This document shows, in pieces, positions 17,161-25,783 of a stretch of DNA of 64,000 nucleotides (position 1 is the first letter of the stretch; each line of letters starts with the position of its first letter). Under the pieces are notes generated by a model. It saw only the letters and a program-made list of their open reading frames with translations, searched no databases and was not told the DNA's origin. This DNA comes from Aeromonas rivipollensis. Lineage in GTDB: Bacteria > Pseudomonadota > Gammaproteobacteria > Enterobacterales > Aeromonadaceae. Location of the stretch: assembly GCF_037811135.1 (NCBI RefSeq), contig NZ_CP149130.1:3682501-3746500 (forward strand), written 5' to 3'. The position numbers and the translations under genes are program-made.

Positions 17161-17849
17161 CGCCTTGCTCCCCTCTCTTTGGCCTTCGCCACCCCGTGGC
17201 AAGCAGGTCCATTTATCAGTGGGCAGAAGATAGGAGGGATTTGTGAGGGGAAAATGAGGCTGTGTGAAGCCAGGGTGAAGTCGGGGGAAGTCAGGAGAAA
17301 TCAGTAGCGAGTCACGACAAGCATGGCGATTGGCAGTACAGGGAAGAGAAAGTTCTCAAGGCTCACCCCATGCCATCACCGTCTTGATGTACGGTCAATT
17401 AGCGCAGCGTAATCGTCCGTATACAGCTGCGCACAGAGTCATGGCAAGACAGGCAGGATACCCTGGAGCAGCGGCTTCTCGGCGACCTCCTTTTCGCTAT
17501 TCGAACCTACGGGCCTGCAGAGATGGGGACTCCGGGATATTCCAAGCTCCCATGTTTTTCGGACAAGCAAGCTCCCCAAAGGGCAGACACATGATGCTGA
17601 TATGCCACATGTTATTGATACCTGCTGGCATCTCGATATAACTCTGCATCTAGATTTTGGCTTTTTACCATTCTTTATTAAGGATATACAGCAGAGACTA
17701 CTGACAACACCATTTGTAGCGACATTAAATATAAATTCACAACTGCACTTGGCAGACTAAAAACTCCTTTCATAATATTTATTCGAACTGCAAAAAGATG
17801 GTCGTTCGGTCACATTGCAACATGATCTTTTTATGCGCGGAGATAAATC
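17161..17849. other. Long intergenic region with a composition change
   Basis: About 690 bases without a convincing gene. The left part is mixed GC; from about 17600 the sequence becomes visibly AT-rich and stays so through the patatin gene to about 19200. An open frame at 17330-17641 has no ribosome binding site, no family resemblance and biased composition, so I leave it out. I see no tRNA, integrase or direct repeat marking an insertion edge. Confidence 0.5.
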
Positions 17850-19148
17850 ATGAACATCAAAGAAGTAATGAATTCCGTTAAAGAGAAAATAAGACTCGAC
17901 GCACTTGACCAAAAAATATATAGCGATGCCATTGATGAAGATGGTAATCAATATGTTGATATCGTAATGGAGGGTGGCGGTGTATTAGGTATCGCGTTGA
18001 TCGGATATCTTTATACCCTGGAAGAGGCAGGGATCAGATTTGGTAGCATAGGGGGGACTTCTGCAGGCTCAATAGCGGCAATGCTTTTGGCAGCCTGCGG
18101 GTCACCGTCAGAACGAAAATCAGAAAAAATAATCAATCTGATTGCCGATATGCCAATATCGAGTTTTGTTGATGGCAAGCAGGATGGGGATAACGCCCCT
18201 CGGGAATTCATTGACCAAATAATGCGTTACTTTAAAAACAAGGATGCTAACGTACTTCATACTGCATTCAAGGCATATAAAGTAAAAGATAATATTGAAA
18301 TGATGATGGGGCTGAATAGAGGGGATATATTTCAAGAATGGATGGAATCAACACTGAATAATTTCGGTGTTAGGACTACAGTTGAACTTTATAATAAAAT
18401 GCACACATCTCCTATTGGCTACCAAAGACGCATTGAAAATAACAAGCATTATGAAGATCAAATCAAAGCAGGAAAGGTGAGTATAACCAACAACCAATTT
18501 GGTGTAATCACTGCAGATGTCAGTTCAGAAATGCGAGTCGAGTTTCCCAGAATGGCTGAATTATATTGGGATGACCTCGACAATATAAATCCGGCCATAT
18601 TTGTAAGGTGCTCCATGTCCATTCCATTATTTTTCAAGCCTTATAAGGTATCTGGCCATGGCTTGGGAGGAATCAGGCTTAGTAAGTGGAGCTTGAACTC
18701 AGAAACAAAGAGCATAGCCAATAGTAAAAACTTCCCTCCCGATTACTTCTATTTTGTCGATGGTGGTGTGATATCAAACTTCCCAATTGATATATTTCAT
18801 AAAGTAGGCGTCGTACCAACAAAACCGACTTTTGGCGTTAAACTTCAACTTGATGATAGACTTACCGATATAAAGAACACCCCTGATTATTTAGCCGCCA
18901 TATTTGATACAGCCAGGCATGCAATTGAACATGAATTCATAAAAAACAATAAAGATTATACAAATCTTGTTTCATATATAGATACTGGGGATGTCGGTTG
19001 GTTGAACTTTGATATGAGCGATGAAGATAAAACAAAACTGTTTACATATGGCACTGAGGCCGCATTGGCGTTTCTCAGGAAATTCAAGTGGGATGATTAT
19101 AAAGACATCAGAAAGGGGTTATTAAAATCATCCTTGGCTACACCCTGA
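17850..19148 (+). CDS. Patatin-like phospholipase, AT-rich and probably acquired
   Basis: Serine lipase of 432 residues of the patatin family, which hydrolyses acyl chains from phospholipids with a Ser-Asp dyad. The oxyanion loop is EGGGVLGIALIGYL (41-54), the nucleophile is Ser71 in GTSAG (69-73), and the catalytic Asp304 lies in DGG (304-306), so the active site is complete. No signal peptide or transmembrane helix. Codon use is AT-rich (many AAA, AAT, ATA), unlike every neighbour, which points to horizontal transfer. GGAG lies eight bases before the ATG. Candidate roles are a secreted effector or an anti-phage effector of the CapV kind, but no CD-NTase or secretion gene adjoins it. Confidence 0.9.
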   Translation: MNIKEVMNSVKEKIRLDALDQKIYSDAIDEDGNQYVDIVMEGGGVLGIALIGYLYTLEEAGIRFGSIGGTSAGSIAAMLLAACGSPSERKSEKIINLIADMPISSFVDGKQDGDNAPREFIDQIMRYFKNKDANVLHTAFKAYKVKDNIEMMMGLNRGDIFQEWMESTLNNFGVRTTVELYNKMHTSPIGYQRRIENNKHYEDQIKAGKVSITNNQFGVITADVSSEMRVEFPRMAELYWDDLDNINPAIFVRCSMSIPLFFKPYKVSGHGLGGIRLSKWSLNSETKSIANSKNFPPDYFYFVDGGVISNFPIDIFHKVGVVPTKPTFGVKLQLDDRLTDIKNTPDYLAAIFDTARHAIEHEFIKNNKDYTNLVSYIDTGDVGWLNFDMSDEDKTKLFTYGTEAALAFLRKFKWDDYKDIRKGLLKSSLATP

Positions 19149-19216
19149 CTTATCGCTGTATTTAAAATAAAATCGCATCACACACCAGAGGGTATCTACA
19201 AGTACAGCACATTGAT

Positions 19217-19247
19217 AAAAACCCACCAGCATGGCAGGTGGGTTTTT
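19217..19247. terminator. Bidirectional terminator
   Basis: Eleven-base stem AAAAACCCACC/GGTGGGTTTTT with a nine-base loop, between the convergent patatin and amidase genes. Confidence 0.88.
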
Positions 19248-19283
19248 CTTTGTTATTACCAGACTAATCAGTGAAGACTGCAA

Positions 19284-20987
19284 TCAACCCAACGGCGGCG
19301 TGCGCGGCGGCACCTGGCGCTTGTTGCCGGTGGACTCGAAGGCTGAGGCGACGCGCAGCAGCTTGTTGTCGTCGTAGGCGCGACCGGCGAAGGTCAGCCC
19401 CACCGGCATGCCGATATCGGCCATCACCCCCATGGGGACGGTGACGGTCGGCACGCCGAGATGGCGAATGGCGAGGTTGCCGTTGGCGACCCAGATGCCG
19501 TTGCTCCAGGCGATGTCGGCGGAGGCCGGATTCACATCCGCATCGGCCGGGCCCACATCGGCGACTGTGGGGAAGAGCACGGCGTCGAGCTTAAGCTCGT
19601 CCATCCACTCCTCCAGATCCAGCTTGCGGGTCTGCTCCAACCCACGCAGGCCGTCCGGCACTGTGGCGATCTCGTCCCAGGATTTCAGGCCGCGCTTGGC
19701 CATATTGACGTACTCGTCCATGCCCGCCGCCAGATCGCCCTCGCGGTTCGGCAAGGTGCCGGGATCGTGGGGGAAGATCTTGGGGCCATCCACATCGGCC
19801 AGCTTATTGAGCTTGGGATCGCCGTTGGCGCGCAGGAAGTCGTCGAACGCCCAGCCGGAGAGCTCCCAAAGCTCGTCGTTGAGAAACTCCGGTGACACTA
19901 TGCCGCGATTGAACACGGTGGGTGCGCCGGGTCTATCCCCTTCGCAGTTGGAGACCAGCGGGAAGTCCACCTCGATGACTTCGGCGCCAGCGGCTTCCAG
20001 GGCCTTGCGTGCCTCTTCCCAGAGGGCAATCACGGAGTCGCGGGTATGGATGCGCTGACCGGTCGGGCCGCCGATGCCGGGGTGCTCGCTGGTGCCGGCC
20101 AGTTCATCCTTGTTGATAAACATGCGCGGCACCCCGAGGCGCTTGCCCTTGAGGGCATCGGACTTGGCAGCCAGCTCCAAGTAGGAAGCCGGACGCACTT
20201 CCGAGGCCTTGGGGATCTTGACCCAGGGCTGCATGCGCCAGAGATCCCCACGGGTGTCGCTATCGTCGGCCACCACCACATCCAGCACTTCCAAAAGGTC
20301 TGCCATGGTGCGGGCGTAGGGCACGACGACGTCCATGGTCGGAGTCAGGGGCCAGTTGCCGCGCACCGAGATGACGCCACGGGACGGTGTATAGGCACAG
20401 AGGCCGTTGTTGGAGGCAGGACCTCGGCCGCTCGACCAGGTCTCTTCCGCCAGACCAAAGGCAGAGAAGCTGGCGGCGGTGGCGGTGCCGGCACCGTTGG
20501 AGGAACCGGAGGCAAAGGGCGCGGTGAGATACTTAGCGTTATAGGGGCTCTCGGCACGGCCATAGACGCCGCGCTGCATGCCGCCATTGGCCATCGGCGG
20601 CATATTGGTCTTGCCGAGGCAGATGGCACCGGCGGCGCGCAGGCGCTCAACGGTAAAGGCATCGCGCTGGGCCACCAGATCCTTGAAGGCCGGGCTGCCG
20701 GAGGCGGCGGTCAGCCCCTTGACCAGGTAGCTGTCCTTGGCGGTGTAGGGGATGCCGTCGAGCGGCCCCAGGGTTTCGCCACGGGCGCGGCGGGCATCGG
20801 AGGCTTGCGCCTCTTTCAGGGCATAGGGGTTGGGCACCACCACGGCGTTGAGGCGGGTTTGTGTCTCGGGGCCGTTGTAGGCGGCGATCCGGGCCTGATA
20901 GGCCTCGACCAGTTCGACCGCTGTGGTGCGGCCCGATTCGAGCGCACCGCGCAGCTCGGCAATGGAAACCTCGGTCACTTCGATCAT
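19284..20987 (-). CDS. Amidase signature family hydrolase
   Basis: Amidase-signature enzyme of 567 residues, hydrolysing carboxamides with a Ser-cisSer-Lys triad. Lys84 lies in YTAKDSY, the glycine/serine loop is ASGSSNGAGTA (Ser162-Ser163), and the nucleophile region EETWSSGRGPASNNG (Ser186) aligns with the family GGSxR block, slightly diverged. No signal peptide. ACAGGAGAT precedes the ATG. It lies downstream of agmatine deiminase on the same strand, but a terminator hairpin at 21068-21090 separates them, so it may have its own promoter or partial read-through. The substrate is not known; the location suggests agmatine or N-carbamoylputrescine metabolism, which is only inference. Confidence 0.9.
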   Translation of the reverse strand: MIEVTEVSIAELRGALESGRTTAVELVEAYQARIAAYNGPETQTRLNAVVVPNPYALKEAQASDARRARGETLGPLDGIPYTAKDSYLVKGLTAASGSPAFKDLVAQRDAFTVERLRAAGAICLGKTNMPPMANGGMQRGVYGRAESPYNAKYLTAPFASGSSNGAGTATAASFSAFGLAEETWSSGRGPASNNGLCAYTPSRGVISVRGNWPLTPTMDVVVPYARTMADLLEVLDVVVADDSDTRGDLWRMQPWVKIPKASEVRPASYLELAAKSDALKGKRLGVPRMFINKDELAGTSEHPGIGGPTGQRIHTRDSVIALWEEARKALEAAGAEVIEVDFPLVSNCEGDRPGAPTVFNRGIVSPEFLNDELWELSGWAFDDFLRANGDPKLNKLADVDGPKIFPHDPGTLPNREGDLAAGMDEYVNMAKRGLKSWDEIATVPDGLRGLEQTRKLDLEEWMDELKLDAVLFPTVADVGPADADVNPASADIAWSNGIWVANGNLAIRHLGVPTVTVPMGVMADIGMPVGLTFAGRAYDDNKLLRVASAFESTGNKRQVPPRTPPLG

Positions 20988-21067
20988 GGGGATCTCCTGT
21001 AAAAGGGTGACTGTTTGTCATGATGATCGCCGCATCGGCGCCTGCGACCATCAGGTTATCAAGAGAT

Positions 21068-21090
21068 AAAACCCCACGGCGTGGGGTTTT
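21068..21090. terminator. Terminator after agmatine deiminase
   Basis: Ten-base perfect stem AAAACCCCAC/GTGGGGTTTT with loop GGC, 24 bases beyond the aguA stop on the minus strand. Confidence 0.82.
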
Positions 21091-21114
21091 GAATGTCTAC
21101 ACTCTTCGACCAGC

Positions 21115-22212
21115 TTATTTGCCGGACGGGATCTGCTGGGTAATGCAGTGGATATTGCCACCCCCCAGCAGGATTTCCCGGGCCGGCACGCCGACCACTT
21201 TATGCTCGGGGAAGATCTCTTCCAGAATGCGCTGGGCCTCGCCGTCGGTGGCGGCATCCAGCAGCGGATAGACGATGCGATCGTTGGTGATAAGGAAGTT
21301 CACGTAGGAACCGGCCAGACGGCCCTCAGCCTCGCGCGGCACACCGCTGCCGCTCTCGACGCCGGCGGACTCCTCCTCGGTGCAGAACAGCGGGCCCGGC
21401 TGGGGCAGCTTCCACACTTTCAGCTTGCGACCCTTGGCGTCCACCGCAGCTTCCAGCACCTTGAGGGCGGCCAGGGAGCGGGCGTACTGGGGATCGTTTT
21501 GATCGTCGGTCCAGTGCAGGGCCACTTCACCCGGGCGCACGAAGCAGCAGATGTTGTCGATGTGGCCGTCGGTCTCGTCCATGTAGACACCTTCGTCCAG
21601 CCAGATAAAGCTCTTCACCCCCAGATAGTCGCGTAAGTAAGCTTCGATCTGATCCTTGCTCAGGTGCGGGTTACGGTTCTCGTTGAGCAGGCACTCGGCG
21701 GTGGTCATGCAGGTACCTTCGCCGTCCACGTGGATGGAGCCCCCTTCCAGAATGAGCGGCGCGTCGTAGCGATCCATGCCGTGCTGCTCCAGCATCCGGG
21801 CTGCCACTTCTTCATCCTGATCCCAGGGGTAGTAGAGCCCCCCCTTGTGACCGCCCCAGGCGTTGAAGCCCCAATCCACGCCGCGGCACTCGCCGGCGGC
21901 GTTGGTGACGATGGTCGGGCCTGTATCGCGGGCCCAGCAGTCATCGCTGTTCATCTCCACCAGAGTGACGTGGGCGGGCATGATGGCGCGGGCCTGCTCC
22001 ATAAACTGGGCGGGCACCCCCATAAAGACAGGGGTGGCCTGCCCGATGGCATCCGCCACCTTGGCAAAGGTGGCCTGTGCGAAACGACCGGCGCCCCGCC
22101 AGTTGTCCGGGCGGAACGGCCAGATCATCCAGACGGCCTGCTGGTGCGCCCACTCGGCAGGCATGGTGAAGCCGTCGGCGGCCGGAATGGAGTTGATGGT
22201 CTTGATGCTCAT
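21115..22212 (-). CDS. aguA: Agmatine deiminase
   Basis: Agmatine deiminase (365 residues), converting agmatine to N-carbamoylputrescine and ammonia, a step from arginine to putrescine. It has the guanidine-modifying enzyme fold. The nucleophile Cys356 sits in [11 protein letters not shown] near the C-terminus, the normal place, and [14 protein letters not shown] and [27 protein letters not shown] (in part) are family blocks. CAAGGAG lies before the ATG at 22212; the frame stays open further upstream but only over the antisense of the LysR gene. It is divergent from a LysR regulator 147 bases away, its probable controller. AguB (N-carbamoylputrescine amidohydrolase) is not in the window; an amidase gene follows. 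Confidence 0.95.
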   Translation of the reverse strand: MSIKTINSIPAADGFTMPAEWAHQQAVWMIWPFRPDNWRGAGRFAQATFAKVADAIGQATPVFMGVPAQFMEQARAIMPAHVTLVEMNSDDCWARDTGPTIVTNAAGECRGVDWGFNAWGGHKGGLYYPWDQDEEVAARMLEQHGMDRYDAPLILEGGSIHVDGEGTCMTTAECLLNENRNPHLSKDQIEAYLRDYLGVKSFIWLDEGVYMDETDGHIDNICCFVRPGEVALHWTDDQNDPQYARSLAALKVLEAAVDAKGRKLKVWKLPQPGPLFCTEEESAGVESGSGVPREAEGRLAGSYVNFLITNDRIVYPLLDAATDGEAQRILEEIFPEHKVVGVPAREILLGGGNIHCITQQIPSGK

Positions 22213-22359
22213 CGCAAGGCTCCTTGAATGGATTGAGGCCCCCACCTTGACCTGGGAACCCTGGAAAAATAAGAGTGGGTCGCAGTGTAAGAAGTTGCGT
22301 GCCCATCCATCAAATGAATAGGATGGATTGTCCCATAAACACGGCGAATAATCCCCACC

Positions 22360-23271
22360 ATGAAACTGCACCAGCTCGACCTCAATCTGCTGCTCGCCCT
22401 TGACGCCCTGATGACGCAAGGCAGCGTGACCCGCGCCGCCGAGTCGCTCTTTATCAGTCAGCCCGCCATGAGCCACGCCCTCAATCGCCTGCGGGCCTTC
22501 TTTGACGATCCGCTGCTGGTGCGCACGCCCCAGGGGATGCTGCCGACCCCCCGGGCCCAGCGGCTGCATCTGGGGGTGCAGCAGGTGCTGCGGCTGCTGG
22601 AGCAGCAGCTCTCCGAGGAGGATCTGTTCGAACCGCGCCACTCCAAGCGCCGCTTCGTGCTCTGCACCACAGACTACGTGGAGTGCGTGCTGATCCCGCC
22701 CCTTATCCAGCGCCTCAGGAAGCTGGCCCCAGGGGTCACCATCGAAATCCGCATACTGCGCGACACCCTGCCGGAGGCGGAGCTGGCGAGCGGCGAAATC
22801 GACCTGGTGCTGGGGTTTGACGAGTACATGCAGGTGCCGGGCTATCTGGGCAAGGAGACCTGGCTCACCGAGCCCCTGGCCGGACTGGTGCGCGCCACCC
22901 TGGAGCTGGAGGAGGAGCGTATCACCCTCGCGCAGCTTATCGAGATGCCCCACGTGTTCCACTCGCCGCTGGGCACCTCGGAGGCGAGCCTCGACCGCTA
23001 TTTGCAGAGCCTGGGACATAGCCGCACCATCTCGGTCAACAGCCAGAGCTATATGTCCGCCGCCGCCATCGTCAGCCAGAGCGATCACCTGCTGGTGCTG
23101 CCGAGCATGGTGGCCGAGCTGCTCGCCAACCACTGGCCGCTGAAAAGCCTGCCCCTGCCGGAAGACGTGCCGGACTATCACCTCAACTGCGTCTGGCATC
23201 CGGTGCACGCCCAGCAGCCCGCGCTGATCTGGTTGAAGGCGTTGATGAAGGAGCTGGTGAGTCCTCAATAA
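22360..23271 (+). CDS. LysR family regulator divergent from agmatine deiminase
   Basis: LysR-type regulator of 303 residues in the NodD/LeuO-like branch: [20 protein letters not shown], then helix-turn-helix [20 protein letters not shown] (21-40) and wing [18 protein letters not shown]. The effector domain fills the rest. It shares a 147-base region with the agmatine deiminase gene and probably regulates it, with agmatine or a polyamine as a possible ligand (inference). The gene's last 80 or so bases, stop codon included, recur in decayed form right after it, at 23284-23374. The intact copy is the in-frame one, so the protein ends normally at ELVSPQ. Confidence 0.9.
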   Translation: MKLHQLDLNLLLALDALMTQGSVTRAAESLFISQPAMSHALNRLRAFFDDPLLVRTPQGMLPTPRAQRLHLGVQQVLRLLEQQLSEEDLFEPRHSKRRFVLCTTDYVECVLIPPLIQRLRKLAPGVTIEIRILRDTLPEAELASGEIDLVLGFDEYMQVPGYLGKETWLTEPLAGLVRATLELEEERITLAQLIEMPHVFHSPLGTSEASLDRYLQSLGHSRTISVNSQSYMSAAAIVSQSDHLLVLPSMVAELLANHWPLKSLPLPEDVPDYHLNCVWHPVHAQQPALIWLKALMKELVSPQ

Positions 23272-23374
23272 AAGAGACATACAAACTGCGTCTGGCACAC
23301 TCAGTCACCATGCCCAGCAGCCGGCCTTGATCTGGTTGAAGGCGTTGATGAAGGAGCTGGTGAGTCCTGACTAA
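23185..23374 (+). repeat. Tandem copy of the LysR gene's 3' end
   Basis: Copy 1 (23185-23271) is the end of the LysR coding region. Copy 2 (23284-23374) repeats it 99 bases downstream: both start AACTGCGTCTGGCA, and both contain TCTGGTTGAAGGCGTTGATG and GAGCTGGTGAGTCCT. Copy 2 has small indels in its first half and a changed stop context, so it is older and noncoding. Confidence 0.92.
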
Positions 23375-23380
23375 CCCCCC

Positions 23381-23525
23381 CTCATCCCCAGCCCTTCTCC
23401 CGCGAGGGGAGAAGAGAGCAGATCAGTGTCTGTGGATAAATAGTGGCAACCAACAGGTGGACTCCTTTGCTAGCCTCGTCTCGACCAGCTCCTCGATCAA
23501 TTCCCTCTCCCTACGGGAGAGGGAA
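23381..23525. repeat. Two-arm palindromic intergenic element, copy A
   Basis: Left arm 23381-23414 contains CTTCTCCC-GCG-AGGGGAGAAG; right arm 23501-23525 contains TTCCCTCTCCC-TAC-GGGAGAGGGAA. The same two arms in the same order occur at 28018-28131, with unrelated DNA between them. This resembles REP/BIME-type dispersed repeats of gammaproteobacteria. The right arm ends six bases before the stop of the DUF2252 gene. Confidence 0.82.
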
Positions 23526-23530
23526 AGCGC

Positions 23531-24943
23531 TCAACGGGCCTCTGAAGCGACCGGCAGCTCCCCGCGGGCGATGGCGGCCAGCAGCAGGGCGTGATCTTCC
23601 CGGGTGCGCTGGCCATAGGCCACGGCGAAGTCGGCAATGACCTCATCCATCGTCTCCGACTTGCCGAGGTAGCCGGCGATCTGGGCCGCATCCCCCGACT
23701 TGGCATGGGCCAGCGCCAGGGCCCAGCCGCACAGCTGGCAATACTCGACGAAGTGGCGGGGCTTGACCATGCCAGGGGTGATGTCGATGCCCCCCTTCAT
23801 GTCCCGCAGTTGGCGCACGTAGAAGTGACGGCCCCTGAGATCGCACCAGCCGAGGAAGATATCCGGCGATCCCTGGATCATCCGCTGGCCCCGCACCACC
23901 CGCCGCCCCTGGTTGCCGCTGTCGTCTTCCGAGGTGAAATAGGGGGCCAGCACCGAGGGTTGCGCCTCCTTGACCTGCAAGAAGAGGGGATCGTCATCGT
24001 CGGCGCCGGTCAGCAGGATCACCCAGCAGCGGGTGCCCACGCTGCCCACCCCCACCACCTTGCGGGCGACGTCCACGACCCGGTAGCGGCGCAGCAGTAT
24101 GCGCCTGTCCTCCGGCAGGGAGGCGAGATAGGCCTCCAGCAACTCGCCGAGCACCTCATAGACGGGCTCCCCGTCCTCGGTGTGGGTCTCGCGGATGACG
24201 AAGGGGTGGAGTTCGCGGATCCTGTGCTGATCGTCCACCAGATCCGTCATCTTGCCGAGCACCTGCAGGTGGTTGCGGCCCCGGGCCTTGGCGAAGGTGG
24301 CCTTGACCCTTCTGTGGGCATCGACGGAGAAGGCGTCGAGCACCGAGGCCTGTTCGATGTGATCGTACCAGACCCTCATAAAGCCCATCTTGCCGTATTC
24401 CCGCAGCTTGGTGCGGTAACCGGTCGCTATCATCCTGGCCGCCTCACGCTGGCGGGCGGCGTCGGCCCCCAGGTACTCCGCCGCCACCAGGGCGCTGGCG
24501 GCCAGGCGCTTGAGATCCCACTCCCAGGGGCCGAGATGGGTCTCATCGAAGTCGTTGATGGCCAGCACCAGGTTGCGCTCGGCACTCGCATAGAGGCCGA
24601 TATTGGCGACATGCATGTCGCCGCAGGCCTGAACCATGAGGCCGGAGTGGGGGGTAGCGACGAGATCCCCCGCCATGATGGCGGCCGCACCGCGCAGGAA
24701 GGCGAAGGGGGACTCCTGCATCCTGGCATGGCGCACCGGCACCAGCTGCTTCAAGCGAGTGGTGGCCTGGGCCTTGAGCACGGCGATGGGATCCCTGTCA
24801 TAGGGTGCGGGCGGCAGCCAGGAGTGAGCTTCGCGAGGAAACTGTTCCCGCAGGGCCTTGCCGGCGGCGAACCGCTGTGCGATGGAGAGCCGTGGCGTGG
24901 TGAAGTGCGCCAATATAGCCCGAGACGTTGCCTTTCTGGTCAT
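23531..24943 (-). CDS. DUF2252 family protein
   Basis: Protein of 470 residues of the DUF2252 family, whose members have no settled function but show a kinase-like (phosphotransferase) fold. The family blocks are present: FLRGAAAIMAGDL, CGDMHVANIGLY and NDFDETHLGPWEWDLKRLA, the last two resembling the catalytic and metal loops of aminoglycoside-type kinases, and later VGVGSVGTRCWVILL. No signal peptide or membrane helix. GGAGG precedes the ATG at 24943; 20 more in-frame codons upstream lack a site. It is followed by the palindromic element at 23501-23525 and lies downstream of the TetR gene on the same strand, about 100 bases apart. Confidence 0.86.
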   Translation of the reverse strand: MTRKATSRAILAHFTTPRLSIAQRFAAGKALREQFPREAHSWLPPAPYDRDPIAVLKAQATTRLKQLVPVRHARMQESPFAFLRGAAAIMAGDLVATPHSGLMVQACGDMHVANIGLYASAERNLVLAINDFDETHLGPWEWDLKRLAASALVAAEYLGADAARQREAARMIATGYRTKLREYGKMGFMRVWYDHIEQASVLDAFSVDAHRRVKATFAKARGRNHLQVLGKMTDLVDDQHRIRELHPFVIRETHTEDGEPVYEVLGELLEAYLASLPEDRRILLRRYRVVDVARKVVGVGSVGTRCWVILLTGADDDDPLFLQVKEAQPSVLAPYFTSEDDSGNQGRRVVRGQRMIQGSPDIFLGWCDLRGRHFYVRQLRDMKGGIDITPGMVKPRHFVEYCQLCGWALALAHAKSGDAAQIAGYLGKSETMDEVIADFAVAYGQRTREDHALLLAAIARGELPVASEAR

Positions 24944-25042
24944 TCCCTTTCCTCCAGCCGATATCCTCACCATCAAGATGGAAGAGGGGGCAGGCAGGGG
25001 CAAGCAGCGGGGACAAATATAGGGTCAGGGGCCTGACCGGAT

Positions 25043-25615
25043 TCAGCGCCTGGGGGTCAGGGCCGCCATCAGCTGGTCGACGACCGCGACCAGCAGAGCG
25101 CGGTCGGGGTGGCACTGGGCGAAGGTCACCAGCCCCTGGATGTTGACCTGCAAGAAGGCGGTCAGGGTGGGGATGTCGCCCCCGGGGGCCAGCTCCCCCC
25201 GCTCGCTGGCCTGATGCAGCAGCTGCGCCAGGTCGCTTTCCAGCTCGCCATAGATGACCTTGAAGCGCAGGTGCAGCTCTTCATCCTGCTCCGCCAGCTC
25301 CATCAGGGTACGGGTCAGCAGGCAGGAGCCCTGCAGGGCATCGTCCACCAGCTGGGTGAAGAAAGCCTTCAGCCCGGCCAGCGGGCTCGGCTGATCGAAG
25401 CAGCGACGGCGCTGGGCGCCCTTCTCCTGCACATAGTGATCGACCGCCGCCAGCAGCAGGCCCCGCTTGTTGCCAAAGGCGGCATAGAGACTGCCCGGGT
25501 GCAGCCCGGTCGCCGCCACCAGATCCTGCATGGTGGTCTTGGCATAGCCTCTGGCACGAAACGCCTCCATGGCGCTTCGCAGGACAAGGTCCCGATCAAA
25601 TTCGGCACTGCGCAT
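25043..25615 (-). CDS. TetR family repressor (NemR-like context)
   Basis: TetR-type repressor of 190 residues. The N-terminal helix-turn-helix is RGYAKTTMQDLVAATGLHPG followed by SLYAAFGNKRGLL; the rest is the helical ligand-binding domain, with cysteines in FDQPSPLAGL-linked and QGSCLLTR regions that could sense electrophiles. GGAG precedes the ATG at 25615. It is divergent from an old-yellow-enzyme gene, as nemR is from or beside nemA in other gammaproteobacteria, and a perfect palindrome (25742-25761) between them is the likely operator. The ligand is inferred to be a reactive electrophile or quinone. Confidence 0.87.
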   Translation of the reverse strand: MRSAEFDRDLVLRSAMEAFRARGYAKTTMQDLVAATGLHPGSLYAAFGNKRGLLLAAVDHYVQEKGAQRRRCFDQPSPLAGLKAFFTQLVDDALQGSCLLTRTLMELAEQDEELHLRFKVIYGELESDLAQLLHQASERGELAPGGDIPTLTAFLQVNIQGLVTFAQCHPDRALLVAVVDQLMAALTPRR

Positions 25616-25741
25616 GGGATCTCCGCTGGCAAGGGCCCGGCGTACCGGGGAACAGGGCGGCAAGTTTACCCCAGCAGGCAGGCAAGACCAATCCATGTTG
25701 AATGCTTGCTCAAAAAAGACTTGCGTACAAACCAAAAAACG

Positions 25742-25761
25742 TCTTGAATGCCCATTCAAGA
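25742..25761. promoter_or_regulatory. Operator palindrome between TetR and old yellow enzyme
   Basis: Perfect nine-base inverted repeat TCTTGAATG-CC-CATTCAAGA, 22 bases before the oxidoreductase start. Size and symmetry fit a TetR dimer site. A related half, TTGAATGCTTG, lies at about 25696. Confidence 0.8.
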
Positions 25762-25783
25762 ATCACCCCCGAGGACGCTCTGC

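Noticed and set aside
17330..17641. Open frame of about 100 codons before the patatin gene
   Set aside because: No ribosome binding site, no family resemblance, and it lies across a composition boundary.
17850..19148. CBASS (CapV) defence system
   Set aside because: The patatin domain is right, but no CD-NTase or ancillary gene is adjacent in the window.
22213..23298. Upstream extension of the agmatine deiminase frame
   Set aside because: It only reads the antisense of the LysR gene; the real start, with a ribosome binding site, is at 22212.
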